Below are positions 26,716 to 35,725 of a stretch of 64,000 bases of DNA, piece by piece; position 1 is the first letter of the stretch; the number at the start of each line of letters is the position of its first letter. Below the pieces are notes generated by a model that did no database searches, was not told the DNA's origin, and saw only the letters and a list, made by a program, of their open reading frames with translations. Made by a program: the position numbers and the translations under genes. This DNA comes from Flavobacterium potami (GTDB lineage Bacteria > Bacteroidota > Bacteroidia > Flavobacteriales > Flavobacteriaceae): positions 496,001 through 560,000 of the forward strand of contig NZ_JAINUY010000003.1 of NCBI RefSeq assembly GCF_020026915.1. The letters are read 5' to 3'.

Positions 26716-28482
26716 ATGAAAAATATATTATTAATTCTATTGCTTTCTGCGGGCTTGGCATCTCAAGCCCAGCAAAAAGCTGATTTGATTATTTATAATG
26801 GAAAAATTGCAACAATGCAGAAACAGAACGAATTTGTTCAGGCCATTGCAATGAAAGACGGAATTATCTTGGACATTGGAACCGAGAAAAACATTCTTTC
26901 TTCTTATAAATCATCAGCAACCAAATTAATCGATGCCAAAGGAAAAACAGTAATTCCAGGATTAAATGATAGTCATATGCATGTAATTCGCGAAGGTTTG
27001 AATTACAATTCAGAATTGCGCTGGGATGGTGTAAAAACCTTAAAACGTGCTATGGAGATGTTGAAAGAACAAGCAGCAAGAACTCCAGAAGGTGTTTGGA
27101 TAAAAGTTATCGGCGGTTGGAACGAATTTCAATTTGAAGAAAAAAGACAGCCTACAATTGACGAAATCAACACTGCAGTTCCTGATAAACCTGTTTTCAT
27201 CACGTATTTATATGGAAAAGCATTTTTAAATAAAAAAGGAATCGAAGTTCTCGGTTATACCAAAGATACCAAATACGAAGGAAGTGTTTTAGAACAAGAT
27301 TCAAAAGGAAATCTAACAGGTTTAATGTATGCCAAAGAAACGCCAAAAGCGATTTATATGACTTTGGGATTAACTACAAAACTAAAACCAGAAGAACGAA
27401 TCAACAGTTCGATACAGTTTAATCACGAGCTGAATCGTTTTGGATTAACCAGTATAATTGACGCCGCGGGAGGAAGTCAAAACTTTCCTGCTGATTATGT
27501 TACGTCGCTTGAATTGGCAAAACAAAACAAATTGAGTCTTCGTATTTCGTATTATTTGTTTGCACAGCAAAAAGGCAGAGAATTACAAGATTACGAAAAA
27601 TGGGTTGCCGAAACTCAAATCAATAAAAACGATAATCTGATTGTGGCAAATGGTTATGTCGAAGAAGGCGCTGGAGAAAACATAACAGCTTCAGCGGCAG
27701 ATTTTGAGAATTTCCTCGAACCCAGAATTGTTTTATCTGATGAAATGGAAACCGATTTAGAACCTATCATTCGATTATTAGCCAAAAACAGATGGCCGTT
27801 TAGACTTCACGCCACTTACGGAGAATCTATTGACAGAATGTTGAATGTGTTTGAAAAAGTAAACAAAGAAATTCCGTTTAACGGATTGCGTTGGTTTTTT
27901 GATCATGCTGAAACAATTAAAACTCCCGAATTAGAAAGAGTTAAAAAATTAGGCGGCGGTGTTGCGGTACAATTTAGAATGTATTATCAAGGTGAATTGT
28001 ACAACAAAATGTATGGCGCTCCAAAAACACAGTTACCTCCAATAAAAAAAATGCTTGAATTAGGAATTCCGGTTGGCGCAGGAACTGATGCAACGCGTAT
28101 TTCAACTTATAATCCGTGGATGTCTTTGCATTGGCTTTTGACTGGAAAAACGATTGGCGGTATGCAGTTCTGGCCAAAAGATCAGGTTTTGGATAAGTTC
28201 ACTGCTTTGCAATTGTATACTTCTGGAAGTGCCTGGTTTTCTGGTGAAGAAAAAGACAAAGGAAAATTAATCAAAGGAATGTACGCTGATATAGCAATTT
28301 TATCTGATGATTATTTTTCGCTTAAACCGGATGATGTTCGCAAAATCGAATCGGTTTTGACGATTGTGAATGGTAAAATTGTTTACGCTTCCGCGGAATA
28401 TAAAGCGTTGAATCCAGAAATTCCTGCTGTAATTCCGGATTGGTCTCCAGTGAAATATTTCGGCGGTTATCAGAAACAATGA
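26716..28482 (+). CDS. Secreted amidohydrolase family protein (YtcJ-like)
   Basis: The 588-residue protein has a signal peptide ending in ASQAQQK near 20. A YtcJ-type amidohydrolase follows: composite beta domain DLIIYNGKIATM, metal motif PGLNDSHMHV, then FDHAETI, GAGTDATRISTYNPW, and the returning DIAILSDDYF. Members hydrolyse C-N or related bonds with one or two metals. The substrate is unspecified. The signal peptide suggests a periplasmic location. Its stop codon is the first TGA of a CAATGA tandem repeat, so changes in repeat number leave the protein end unaltered. Confidence 0.92.
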   Translation: MKNILLILLLSAGLASQAQQKADLIIYNGKIATMQKQNEFVQAIAMKDGIILDIGTEKNILSSYKSSATKLIDAKGKTVIPGLNDSHMHVIREGLNYNSELRWDGVKTLKRAMEMLKEQAARTPEGVWIKVIGGWNEFQFEEKRQPTIDEINTAVPDKPVFITYLYGKAFLNKKGIEVLGYTKDTKYEGSVLEQDSKGNLTGLMYAKETPKAIYMTLGLTTKLKPEERINSSIQFNHELNRFGLTSIIDAAGGSQNFPADYVTSLELAKQNKLSLRISYYLFAQQKGRELQDYEKWVAETQINKNDNLIVANGYVEEGAGENITASAADFENFLEPRIVLSDEMETDLEPIIRLLAKNRWPFRLHATYGESIDRMLNVFEKVNKEIPFNGLRWFFDHAETIKTPELERVKKLGGGVAVQFRMYYQGELYNKMYGAPKTQLPPIKKMLELGIPVGAGTDATRISTYNPWMSLHWLLTGKTIGGMQFWPKDQVLDKFTALQLYTSGSAWFSGEEKDKGKLIKGMYADIAILSDDYFSLKPDDVRKIESVLTIVNGKIVYASAEYKALNPEIPAVIPDWSPVKYFGGYQKQ

Positions 28483-28530
28483 CAATGACAATGACAATGA
28501 CAATGACAATGACAATAGTAATAGCAATGA
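28477..28530. repeat. Hexanucleotide tandem repeat (CAATGA)n
   Basis: Six perfect CAATGA units (28477-28512) are followed by CAATAG, TAATAG and CAATGA. The first unit contains the stop of the amidohydrolase. Because the period is six and each unit holds an in-frame TGA, copy-number change cannot extend the protein. Confidence 0.92.
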
Positions 28531-28532
28531 AA

Positions 28533-28622
28533 ATTTCACGCAGATGACGCTGATTTAGGCAGATTTAAACGGATTTTTTATCTCATTTTGAAATCCATTT
28601 AATCCTCATAATCTGTGGCTAA
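28533..28622. repeat. Imperfect palindromic intergenic repeat, family C
   Basis: A left part (TTCACGCAGATGACGCTGA and onward) and a right part ending CATAATCTGTGGC are imperfect inverted copies, meeting near AAACGGATTT and AAATCCATTTAA. Sequences with this CGCAGAT/GATTTAAACGG character are, as far as I recall, common between flavobacterial genes. Confidence 0.55.
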
Positions 28623-28649
28623 ACTTTTTTAAAACTTAAATATAGAATC

Positions 28650-29672
28650 ATGAAAAAATATAATTATCTCTTAATAATCATACTTTTTTTCGCTGCTTAT
28701 TTATCGGCACAAAAAACGTATGCACAATTTCCCATGCCTCCCGAAGTACCAATTTGGGATGGTAATAAAGTGAATTTACAGCTGCATAAAATCTCTGAGA
28801 ATGTATATGCAGTTTCTCCTTCAACAACTGAAACAGAAACTACAAAAGGAATTCCGCAAGCTACTTCTGCGGGATTTATTGTGGGTGACAAAGGTGTTTT
28901 ATTGATTGAAACCATGCTGAACAAAAGATTATATGATCAATTGTATAAACTAATTCGTTCTGTTACGCCAAAACCTATTGTTTATGCTGTAAACACAAGT
29001 GATCACGGCGATCATTGCTTTGGAAATTATTTACTTCCAAGGGAAACCATCTTAATACAAAACGAATTCTGTAAAGAAAATTTGGCTAAGAATTACGAAG
29101 GAATCAAACAATTTATGATCATGCTTTTTGGAAAAGATCGCGGGATTGAACAAAGTGTGTATCGTCCCGCAGATCTTACAATTGCTGTGAATCAGAGTTT
29201 AAAACTGGATATGGGAGGCGGAAAAATCGTAGAAATCATTAATACCGGAACGGCACAATCTCCTGCCGATTTGTTTGTATTTCTAAAAGATTCTGACAAA
29301 AATGTATTGTGGGCCGGAAATCCGTTTATTGCTGAAAGTCCGACGATTCCGTGGTTATTTGACGGTTACTTTTTGGAGCCTGTTCGCAATCTCCAAAAGA
29401 TTTATGATATGGTTGGTGACAATGATGTTGTGGTTCCTGGTCACGGCCGAATTACCAATAAAAAAGGAATAAAATATACCATTGATTATGTAAATGCTTT
29501 GAAGAAAAATGTAGAAGATGCCGTGAAAAAAGGCGAAACTTTAGAACAAGTAAAAGCATCGGTAACAATGAAAGAATTTGATAAAGGATATGTGCTTTTT
29601 AATTGGCTGCATTACAATTTCAATATTCCAAACGCTTACAACGATATTAAGAAAAACAGTTTAGGCAAATAG
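28650..29672 (+). CDS. Secreted metallo-beta-lactamase-fold hydrolase
   Basis: The 340-residue protein has a signal peptide (to about 25) and an MBL domain. The HxHxDH motif reads NTSDHGDHCFGNY: His119, Asp121 and His122 are present but the first His is Ser117. Other parts are IVGDKGVLLIET near 77-87, AQSPADLFVF, and VVPGHGRITNK with a metal His. The closest known type is the quinoprotein-relay/SoxH-like group of secreted MBL proteins. Loss of one ligand may alter metal binding. It is 2 bp from the porin gene at 29675, so they are co-transcribed. Confidence 0.88.
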   Translation: MKKYNYLLIIILFFAAYLSAQKTYAQFPMPPEVPIWDGNKVNLQLHKISENVYAVSPSTTETETTKGIPQATSAGFIVGDKGVLLIETMLNKRLYDQLYKLIRSVTPKPIVYAVNTSDHGDHCFGNYLLPRETILIQNEFCKENLAKNYEGIKQFMIMLFGKDRGIEQSVYRPADLTIAVNQSLKLDMGGGKIVEIINTGTAQSPADLFVFLKDSDKNVLWAGNPFIAESPTIPWLFDGYFLEPVRNLQKIYDMVGDNDVVVPGHGRITNKKGIKYTIDYVNALKKNVEDAVKKGETLEQVKASVTMKEFDKGYVLFNWLHYNFNIPNAYNDIKKNSLGK

Positions 29673-29674
29673 CC

Positions 29675-31039
29675 ATGAAAAAAATCATTCTATTATTTCT
29701 TATTTGTATACAACTTCAGGCGCAATCTTATCCCGATTTTAAACCAATGAGATTTGATGAAAATTATGAAGTTTTACAAAAAGATACCGTTAAAAACTGG
29801 TATAAAACCATGAAATACCTGCCTCTCTCCTCTACAGGGGAAACTTATCTGAGTTTTGGAGGAGAAGTCAGGTATCAATATTTCTATGCCAAAAATGAAA
29901 AATGGGGAGATGATCCTGTCGATAATGACGGTTACATTTTAAACCGATTTTTGCTTCACGCCGATTTTCATGCGAGCAAATACTTTCGAGCTTTTATTCA
30001 GCTTCAAAGCAGTAATGCAAATGGAAGAATTGATCCAAGCCCGGTTGACAGCGATCCGCTTGAAGTACATCAGGGATTTATTGATATTAATGTGCTTTCA
30101 GAAAAAAACAAACAATTGATTTTTAGAGCTGGAAGACAGGAATTAAGTTATGGTTCTCAACGTTTGGTTGCTGTTCGTGACGGACCCAATAATCGTCAGT
30201 CTTTTGATGGTGCGAAAGCTATTTTAGGTTTAAATAATTTTCATGCTGATTTATTCTACAGTCATTATGTAGTCGCACAAGACGGTATTTTTGATGATTA
30301 TTCGAATAAAAAAAGGCAGTTTTGGGGAAGTTATTTTGTGATTAATAAAATTCCTGCTATCAAGAATATTGATCTTTATTATTTAGGTTACAAAAGAGCC
30401 AATGCCAATTTTGATGATGCCAGCGGAAAAGAATTACGTCATTCTGTTGGAACACGCATTTGGGGAAAATATGAAGATTGGCGTTATGATGCTGAAGCCG
30501 TTTATCAGTTTGGAGATGTTGCTTCTAAGGACATTAAAGCTTGGACAGTTTCGCTGAATACGGGATATCGATTTACATCGGTAGTTTTAAAACCTGAATT
30601 TGGATTTAAAGTAGAGTTAATCAGCGGAGATAAAACCAATGGCGACAATCAGTTAAATACTTTTAATCCATTGTTTCCAAGAGGTGCTTACTTTGGATTG
30701 GCTTCTGTTATCGGGCCTTCTAATTTAGTTGATTTTCATCCGTCATTAAGTTTCGAACTATCCAAAAATATCGATTGGGTTATTGATTATGATATGTTTT
30801 GGAGATACAGTTCTGAAGACGGAATTTATGGTCCAAACACAATCATGATTTATCCGGGAAATGCAACGGATGCGAAAGAAATTGGAAAACAATTGGAAAG
30901 CGAAATTATCTACACACCGAATCAATATTTGTATTTCCGCGTTGAAGCTACTTGGTTTAAGGCAGGTGATTTCTTAAAAGCGGCAGGAACTGGAAAAGAT
31001 ATGTTTTTTACTGGCGTTACGATGCAACTTAAATTTTAA
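29675..31039 (+). CDS. Alginate-export-type outer-membrane beta-barrel porin
   Basis: The 454-residue protein has a signal peptide (LQAQSY) and an outer-membrane barrel of the alginate_exp type: TYLSFGGEVRYQYFYAKNE, YILNRFLLHADFHASKYFRAFIQLQSS, IFRAGRQELSYGSQRLV, alternating-strand segments to the end, and a C-terminal aromatic MQLKF. Such proteins occur in many catabolic clusters and need not export alginate. Its gene is coupled to the MBL hydrolase, so the two may pass or process one compound. It is last in the run from 24733. Confidence 0.9.
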   Translation: MKKIILLFLICIQLQAQSYPDFKPMRFDENYEVLQKDTVKNWYKTMKYLPLSSTGETYLSFGGEVRYQYFYAKNEKWGDDPVDNDGYILNRFLLHADFHASKYFRAFIQLQSSNANGRIDPSPVDSDPLEVHQGFIDINVLSEKNKQLIFRAGRQELSYGSQRLVAVRDGPNNRQSFDGAKAILGLNNFHADLFYSHYVVAQDGIFDDYSNKKRQFWGSYFVINKIPAIKNIDLYYLGYKRANANFDDASGKELRHSVGTRIWGKYEDWRYDAEAVYQFGDVASKDIKAWTVSLNTGYRFTSVVLKPEFGFKVELISGDKTNGDNQLNTFNPLFPRGAYFGLASVIGPSNLVDFHPSLSFELSKNIDWVIDYDMFWRYSSEDGIYGPNTIMIYPGNATDAKEIGKQLESEIIYTPNQYLYFRVEATWFKAGDFLKAAGTGKDMFFTGVTMQLKF

Positions 31040-31058
31040 CTTATCTAATTGATAAATT

Positions 31059-31203
31059 TCTTAACACATAGAGACATAGATTTCTGCTTGCTGGAAAAGA
31101 GTATTGAAAGAAACTAGTTTCTAACACATAGCTATGTGCATTAAAACGAAGTGAAACGCCTTTTTTAATTTAAAGTATGGCTATGATTCTATGTGTTTAA
31201 AAT
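31059..31203. repeat. Palindromic intergenic repeat, long copy of family A
   Basis: This element of about 145 bp has ends TTAACACATAGAGACATAG and CTATGATTCTATGTGTTTAA. The inner part carries AAACTAGTTTCTAACACATAG and AACGAAGTGAAACGCC. The copy at 43419 contains the reverse complement of this inner part. It carries no ORF. Confidence 0.82.
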
Positions 31204-31261
31204 TTGAACTAAACATCTTTATTTCCATTATTTTTTAAAGACGTGAAAATGCAGGTTAAAT

Positions 31262-31360
31262 TTTAAGTTTTTTTCTTTTGCGTTGAGAATTACTCGCAAA
31301 GGCGCAAAGTTTTATTGAAAGTTTAAAGAAGAAAAAACTCTGCGCCTTTGCGAGATTAAA
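31262..31360. repeat. Palindromic intergenic repeat, family B (CGCAAAGGCGCA arms)
   Basis: The arm CTCGCAAAGGCGCA at 31293-31306 is matched perfectly by its complement at 31341-31354. The pairing extends to about 21 bp with one mismatch. Such CGCAAAGGCGCAAAG palindromes are, as far as I recall, frequent in flavobacterial genomes. It lies right before the deacetylase gene. Confidence 0.75.
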
Positions 31361-31406
31361 ACATACAGAATAAAATGACCTTTGATAAAACTCAAAAGAT
31401 AAAAAA

Positions 31407-32357
31407 ATGACAACAAGAAGAAATTTTATAAAAATCGCTGGTTTGACGGGTGCTGCGGTAATGGCAAATCCTGTTGATGCATTTTCAAACCCAATAAAAC
31501 AAGAAAAAATGGATTCTGAAATACAAAACAAATGGTTAGACGGTTCGCGATTAGTCGTTTCGGTTTCCATGCAGTTTGAAGCTGGTGGTCAACCTGAGAA
31601 CGCAGAAAGTCCATTTCCTCAAAACATGCAGAAAGGATACAAAGATCTGCCTGGCGAAACTTGGTATCAATATGGTTATAAAGAAGGAATTCCGAGAATG
31701 TTGGACAATTGGGACAAACACGGCATAAAAGTTACTTCACACATGGTTGGTTCTGCTGTTTTGCAAAATCCAGCTCTAGCCAAAGAAATTGTGCAACGCG
31801 GACATGAAGCAGCAGCACACGGAATGAACTGGAGTTCGCAATATGCAATGTCTTATGAAGAAGAAAAAAAATTCATCAAAGCTGGTGCCGATGCTGTAAA
31901 AAGTGTTACAGGTTTTACTCCTGTGGGTTACAATGCTAATTGGTTGCGACGTGGAGAAAATACCATTAAAATTCTGCAAGAAATTGGTTTTATGTATCAT
32001 ATTGATGATTTAAGCCGAGATGAACCTTTTATCATTCAAGCGAATAAAAAAGATTTTGTTGTGGTTCCTTACACCATTCGCTGCAATGATATTGTTTTAA
32101 TTGAAGGAAAAAATTTCTCATCAGATCAATTCTTTAATCAGGTTAAAGCAGAATTTGATCAGCTTTATGCAGAAAGCGAATTCAAACGCAGACAAATGTC
32201 AATAAGTTTTCATGATCGAATTGGAGGCACACCACAAATGGTCAAAACAACCTCTGATTTGCTAGATTATATGAAGAAACATAGCGGTGTTACTTTCAAA
32301 AGAAAGGATGAAATTGCTAAAATGACACTTCAGGATAAATCGTCAATACGGGAATAA
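31407..32357 (+). CDS. Polysaccharide deacetylase family protein (PuuE/allantoinase-like), Tat-type signal
   Basis: The 316-residue protein starts MTTRRNFIKIAGLTGAAVM, a twin-arginine signal, so it is probably exported folded. The NodB-like domain includes KVTSHMVGSAVLQNPALA, RGHEAAAHGMNWSSQ, GFTPVGYNANWLRRGENT and the closing MSISFHDRIGG. This arrangement matches the PuuE/allantoinase-like deacetylases, which act on C-N bonds of small molecules, more than the chitin deacetylases. The substrate is unknown. The gene stands alone between repeats and a terminator. Confidence 0.88.
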   Translation: MTTRRNFIKIAGLTGAAVMANPVDAFSNPIKQEKMDSEIQNKWLDGSRLVVSVSMQFEAGGQPENAESPFPQNMQKGYKDLPGETWYQYGYKEGIPRMLDNWDKHGIKVTSHMVGSAVLQNPALAKEIVQRGHEAAAHGMNWSSQYAMSYEEEKKFIKAGADAVKSVTGFTPVGYNANWLRRGENTIKILQEIGFMYHIDDLSRDEPFIIQANKKDFVVVPYTIRCNDIVLIEGKNFSSDQFFNQVKAEFDQLYAESEFKRRQMSISFHDRIGGTPQMVKTTSDLLDYMKKHSGVTFKRKDEIAKMTLQDKSSIRE

Positions 32358-32381
32358 TAAAACAAAAAAAGATAAAAATGT

Positions 32382-32418
32382 AAGCCTTAGAAAAATATAT
32401 TTCTAGGGCTTTATTTTT
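32382..32418 (+). terminator. Terminator after the PuuE-like gene
   Basis: AAGCCTTAGAAA and TTTCTAGGGCTT form a 12-bp stem with one G-U pair, followed by TATTTTTTTT. Confidence 0.85.
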
Positions 32419-32522
32419 TTTAACATATTCAACTGAAATTGATAAATTTGGTCAAAGAACGATTTTTACAACCAATCCAATAATTGTTGGATTTAAGATT
32501 AATTTCCATTAAAAAATAAAGA

Positions 32523-34097
32523 ATGCTAGAGAACTTTCCTTTCTATTTAGGTATTATCGTAGTTATTTTATTGCTGATTATGTTGGCCAATAAAATAAAA
32601 GTAGCTTATCCTGTGCTTTTGGTTTTGGCTGGATTAGCGATTAGTTTTATTCCTAAAGTTCCAACAATAAAAATTGAGCCAGATCTTATCTTTTTTATCT
32701 TCCTTCCTCCATTATTATACGAAGCTGCTTGGACCGTTTCATGGAAAGAATTATGGCGTTGGCGACGTATTATTACTAGTTTCGCTTTCATTGTAGTTTT
32801 TCTTTCGGCACTTTCTGTTGCTTTAGTGGCTAATTATTTTATTCCCGGATTTTCTCTTGCTTTAGGATTTTTATTGGGCGGAATCGTTTCTCCTCCAGAT
32901 GCTGTAAGTGCCGGAGCTATTTTAAAATTTGTGAAAGTTCCCAAAACCATGTCGTCTATTTTGGAAGGCGAAAGTTTATTGAACGACGCTTCCTCTTTAA
33001 TCATTTTCAGATTTGCCATGATTGCCGTTGCAACGGAACAATTTATCTTCTATAAAGCAGCCATTAGTTTTAGTTGGATGATATTGGGTGGAGTTGCTAT
33101 TGGTTTGTTGATCGGATGGCTGTTTATGAAAGCTCATAAATATTTACCAACAAATGCAAATGTTGATATTGTTTTGTCGCTGTTAACGCCTTACATCATT
33201 TATCTTGCGGCAGAAGAAGTACACAGTTCTGGTGTTTTGGCTGTAGTAAGCGGCGGATTGCTTTTGTCGAATAACAGACATCGTTTTCTAAGTAGCAAAT
33301 CGAGAATTCAAGGCGTAAATGTTTGGGAAAGTCTATGCTTTATTTTAAACGGATTGGTGTTCATGCTGATTGGTTTAGATCTTCCTCAAATTACTTCCGG
33401 ATTAGAAGGTGTGAGTCTTGCAACTGCTATTGGATACGGCGTTTTAATCACTTTTGTTTTAATTGTAAGCCGAATTTTATCTGCTTATGGTGCTGTAATT
33501 GTCACGTTGATTGCGCGTAATTTTATTACCGTTGCCGACCGTAGACATCCTGGTTATAAAACGCCTTTTATTTTAGGTTGGACAGGAATGCGTGGTGTTG
33601 TTTCGTTGGCGGCAGCCTTATCAATTCCAGTTTATTTGGATAATGGAAACGGTTTTCCACAGCGAAATCTTATTTTATTTATCACCTTCATTGTCATTCT
33701 TTTGACTTTATTGATTCAAGGTTTGACGCTTCCTTATTTCATCAAAAAAATAAAATTGGATAATATTTACGATCCCGTTTCTCCGGAAGATGCTTCTCAA
33801 ATTTTAAAAAGAGATTTGGCCGCTCATGCTTTGTCTTATTTAAAAACAACTTATAATGATCAGTTGGAAAGTAACGCTTCATTGCAGCAACTTATCCTAA
33901 AATGGGAACAACACAGTAAAGGAATTGATGATGAATCAATTGGGAACGAAATCAAAGTTATCTACCTTGATTTATTAAATCAACAAAGACAATGGTTAAT
34001 TGCAAGAAACAAAGAAGATCAGCATATTGATGAATCTATTATCAGAAAACAGATGTATTACTTGGATCTTGAAGAAGAAAAATTAATTCATTTTTAG
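32523..34097 (+). CDS. CPA1-family Na+/H+ antiporter
   Basis: This 524-residue integral membrane protein has about 12 hydrophobic segments in the first 415 residues and a soluble C-terminal tail. Family marks are FLPPLLYEAAW in an early helix, GGIVSPPDAVSA (the core helix), EGESLLNDASSLIIF with the ND ion-binding pair, and GWTGMRGVVSLAAALSIP. It exchanges Na+ or K+ for H+ across the inner membrane. The tail is helical and acidic (DQHIDESIIRKQMYYLDLEEEK). It is a single gene. No regulatory element stands out. Confidence 0.93.
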   Translation: MLENFPFYLGIIVVILLLIMLANKIKVAYPVLLVLAGLAISFIPKVPTIKIEPDLIFFIFLPPLLYEAAWTVSWKELWRWRRIITSFAFIVVFLSALSVALVANYFIPGFSLALGFLLGGIVSPPDAVSAGAILKFVKVPKTMSSILEGESLLNDASSLIIFRFAMIAVATEQFIFYKAAISFSWMILGGVAIGLLIGWLFMKAHKYLPTNANVDIVLSLLTPYIIYLAAEEVHSSGVLAVVSGGLLLSNNRHRFLSSKSRIQGVNVWESLCFILNGLVFMLIGLDLPQITSGLEGVSLATAIGYGVLITFVLIVSRILSAYGAVIVTLIARNFITVADRRHPGYKTPFILGWTGMRGVVSLAAALSIPVYLDNGNGFPQRNLILFITFIVILLTLLIQGLTLPYFIKKIKLDNIYDPVSPEDASQILKRDLAAHALSYLKTTYNDQLESNASLQQLILKWEQHSKGIDDESIGNEIKVIYLDLLNQQRQWLIARNKEDQHIDESIIRKQMYYLDLEEEKLIHF

Positions 34098-34213
34098 CTA
34101 CTTCATTTAAAATTCATTTAAAATGAAATATCTTTATGCGTGCGAAAAAGGAAAATGAAAGGGATAAAAATTGCAATCAATTTATGGTTGAGAACTAATC
34201 TAATTTTCTCTTT

Positions 34214-35008
34214 ATGAAGAATTTATTTTCTAAAAAAACAGCAGCGATTTTACTAATAACAATCATTGCACTTGTTGTGGTTTTTAAAATGTATTCGGAA
34301 GAAAAGACTGTTGCAAAACCTGTAAAAAAAGCATATCCGCCCGGAGTTGTCTTTACTTTTGATGATGATTATATAGACGATTGGTACAATGCAGAAAAAT
34401 TATTGCATCCGTTAGGATGGAAAGCAACTTTTTTTGTGTGCTGGTACGGAAGTCTGTCTAGAGATCAAAAAGATAAACTGCATTATTTGCAAGATATGGG
34501 GCATGATATTGCAGGTCATGGCTACAATCATTTGAATGCTTTAAAATATTCAAAGGAATTTGGCATCGAAAAATACATCAACGATGATATTGTACCTTTA
34601 AAAGCCGCAATGAAAAAAGACGGTTTCAACATTCATTCATTTGCCTATCCTGATGGCGCGCGCGATACCGATTTGGACAAGGAATTACTCAATCATTTTG
34701 ATATTATAAGAGGAACTACTTATGATGAAATTCCGGCAGCACAACAATATTGTTATTATGAGGGAAATCGTTTAGTTTATGGATTAGGAATTGACGACGA
34801 TTACAAACAATTCAATATTCCGTATTACAAGACCTTACTGGATTATGCTAAAGCGCATGACAAAATCGTAATTTTCTATGGTCATAAAACGGTTGAAAAT
34901 GCCGATGAGAAATTAGAAACTCCTCTTTATGCTTTAGAAGAACTTTGTAAATATGCTAAAGAAAAAGGTTTGAAGTTTTATACGATTGATGATCTTGCTA
35001 AACTATAA
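34214..35008 (+). CDS. Membrane-anchored polysaccharide deacetylase
   Basis: The 264-residue protein has one N-terminal hydrophobic helix (about 10-27) and a NodB-type domain. This starts GVVFTFDDDYIDDWYNAEKLL with the catalytic/metal Asp pair, followed by GHDIAGHGYNHLNAL with the metal His motif. Further motifs are FAYPDGARDTD and IFYGHKTVENADE. It should deacetylate an envelope or exported glycan. It precedes an OmpR-type two-component system by 24 bp and may be co-transcribed with it. Confidence 0.9.
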   Translation: MKNLFSKKTAAILLITIIALVVVFKMYSEEKTVAKPVKKAYPPGVVFTFDDDYIDDWYNAEKLLHPLGWKATFFVCWYGSLSRDQKDKLHYLQDMGHDIAGHGYNHLNALKYSKEFGIEKYINDDIVPLKAAMKKDGFNIHSFAYPDGARDTDLDKELLNHFDIIRGTTYDEIPAAQQYCYYEGNRLVYGLGIDDDYKQFNIPYYKTLLDYAKAHDKIVIFYGHKTVENADEKLETPLYALEELCKYAKEKGLKFYTIDDLAKL

Positions 35009-35032
35009 TTTCAGTTTTTTGCACTTAATTTT

Positions 35033-35725
35033 ATGAATAAAGTTTTATTAGTTGAAGACGATCCGAGAGTGGCTTCTTTTATTATTAGAGGACTTGAAGA
35101 ACAGCTTTATCAGGTCAAAAATGTAAACAAAGGTTTTGATGCCATTAATGAAGTAATGGAAAATACCTATGACATTATTATTCTAGATATCATGCTACCT
35201 GATTTAACGGGTTTTGAAGTTTGTGAAATTTTAAGAAAAAGAAAGATAATCGTTCCGATATTGATTCTTAGTGCTTTAGACACTCCACACGAAAAAGTAA
35301 AAGGTCTTCAGGCTGGAGCCGATGATTATCTGGCGAAACCTTTTATGTTTGAAGAACTTTTGGCTCGAATCAACGCACAGCTTCGTCGTTCTGAATTTAG
35401 CAGCGGGATTTTAGATTTTCAATCCTATGCAGGAATCGAAATCAATATGAAGGAACAAAGTGCATCGAGAGACGGAAAAGAACTTAATCTTTCGTCAAGA
35501 GAATTAAAACTGCTGATTTTTTTCATGAAAAACCGCGAAAAAGCACTTTCCAGAATTGCAATTGCCGAAGCAGTTTGGAATATTGATTTGGATATGAATA
35601 CCAATACGGTAGATGTTTACATCAATTATTTGCGAAATAAAGTAGACAAGAACTTCCCTACTCCTCTGATTCACACGATAAAAGGAACAGGATATATGCT
35701 CAAAAACAAGATCAATGAATCTTAA
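35033..35725 (+). CDS. OmpR/PhoB-family response regulator
   Basis: The 230-residue regulator has a receiver domain (acidic pocket in LVEDDP, Asp52 in IIILDIMLPD, conserved Lys in DDYLAKPF). A winged-helix DNA-binding domain follows (about 130-226: LSSRELKLLIFFMKNREKALSR, NTVDVYINYLRNKVD and TIKGTGYML). Its gene overlaps the histidine kinase gene by 11 bp. Four 11-bp direct repeats before the TonB receptor at 37375 would suit binding of this type of regulator. Confidence 0.95.
   Translation: MNKVLLVEDDPRVASFIIRGLEEQLYQVKNVNKGFDAINEVMENTYDIIILDIMLPDLTGFEVCEILRKRKIIVPILILSALDTPHEKVKGLQAGADDYLAKPFMFEELLARINAQLRRSEFSSGILDFQSYAGIEINMKEQSASRDGKELNLSSRELKLLIFFMKNREKALSRIAIAEAVWNIDLDMNTNTVDVYINYLRNKVDKNFPTPLIHTIKGTGYMLKNKINES

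Noticed and set aside
28477..28530. CRISPR-like array
   Set aside because: It is a simple 6-bp tandem repeat with no spacers.
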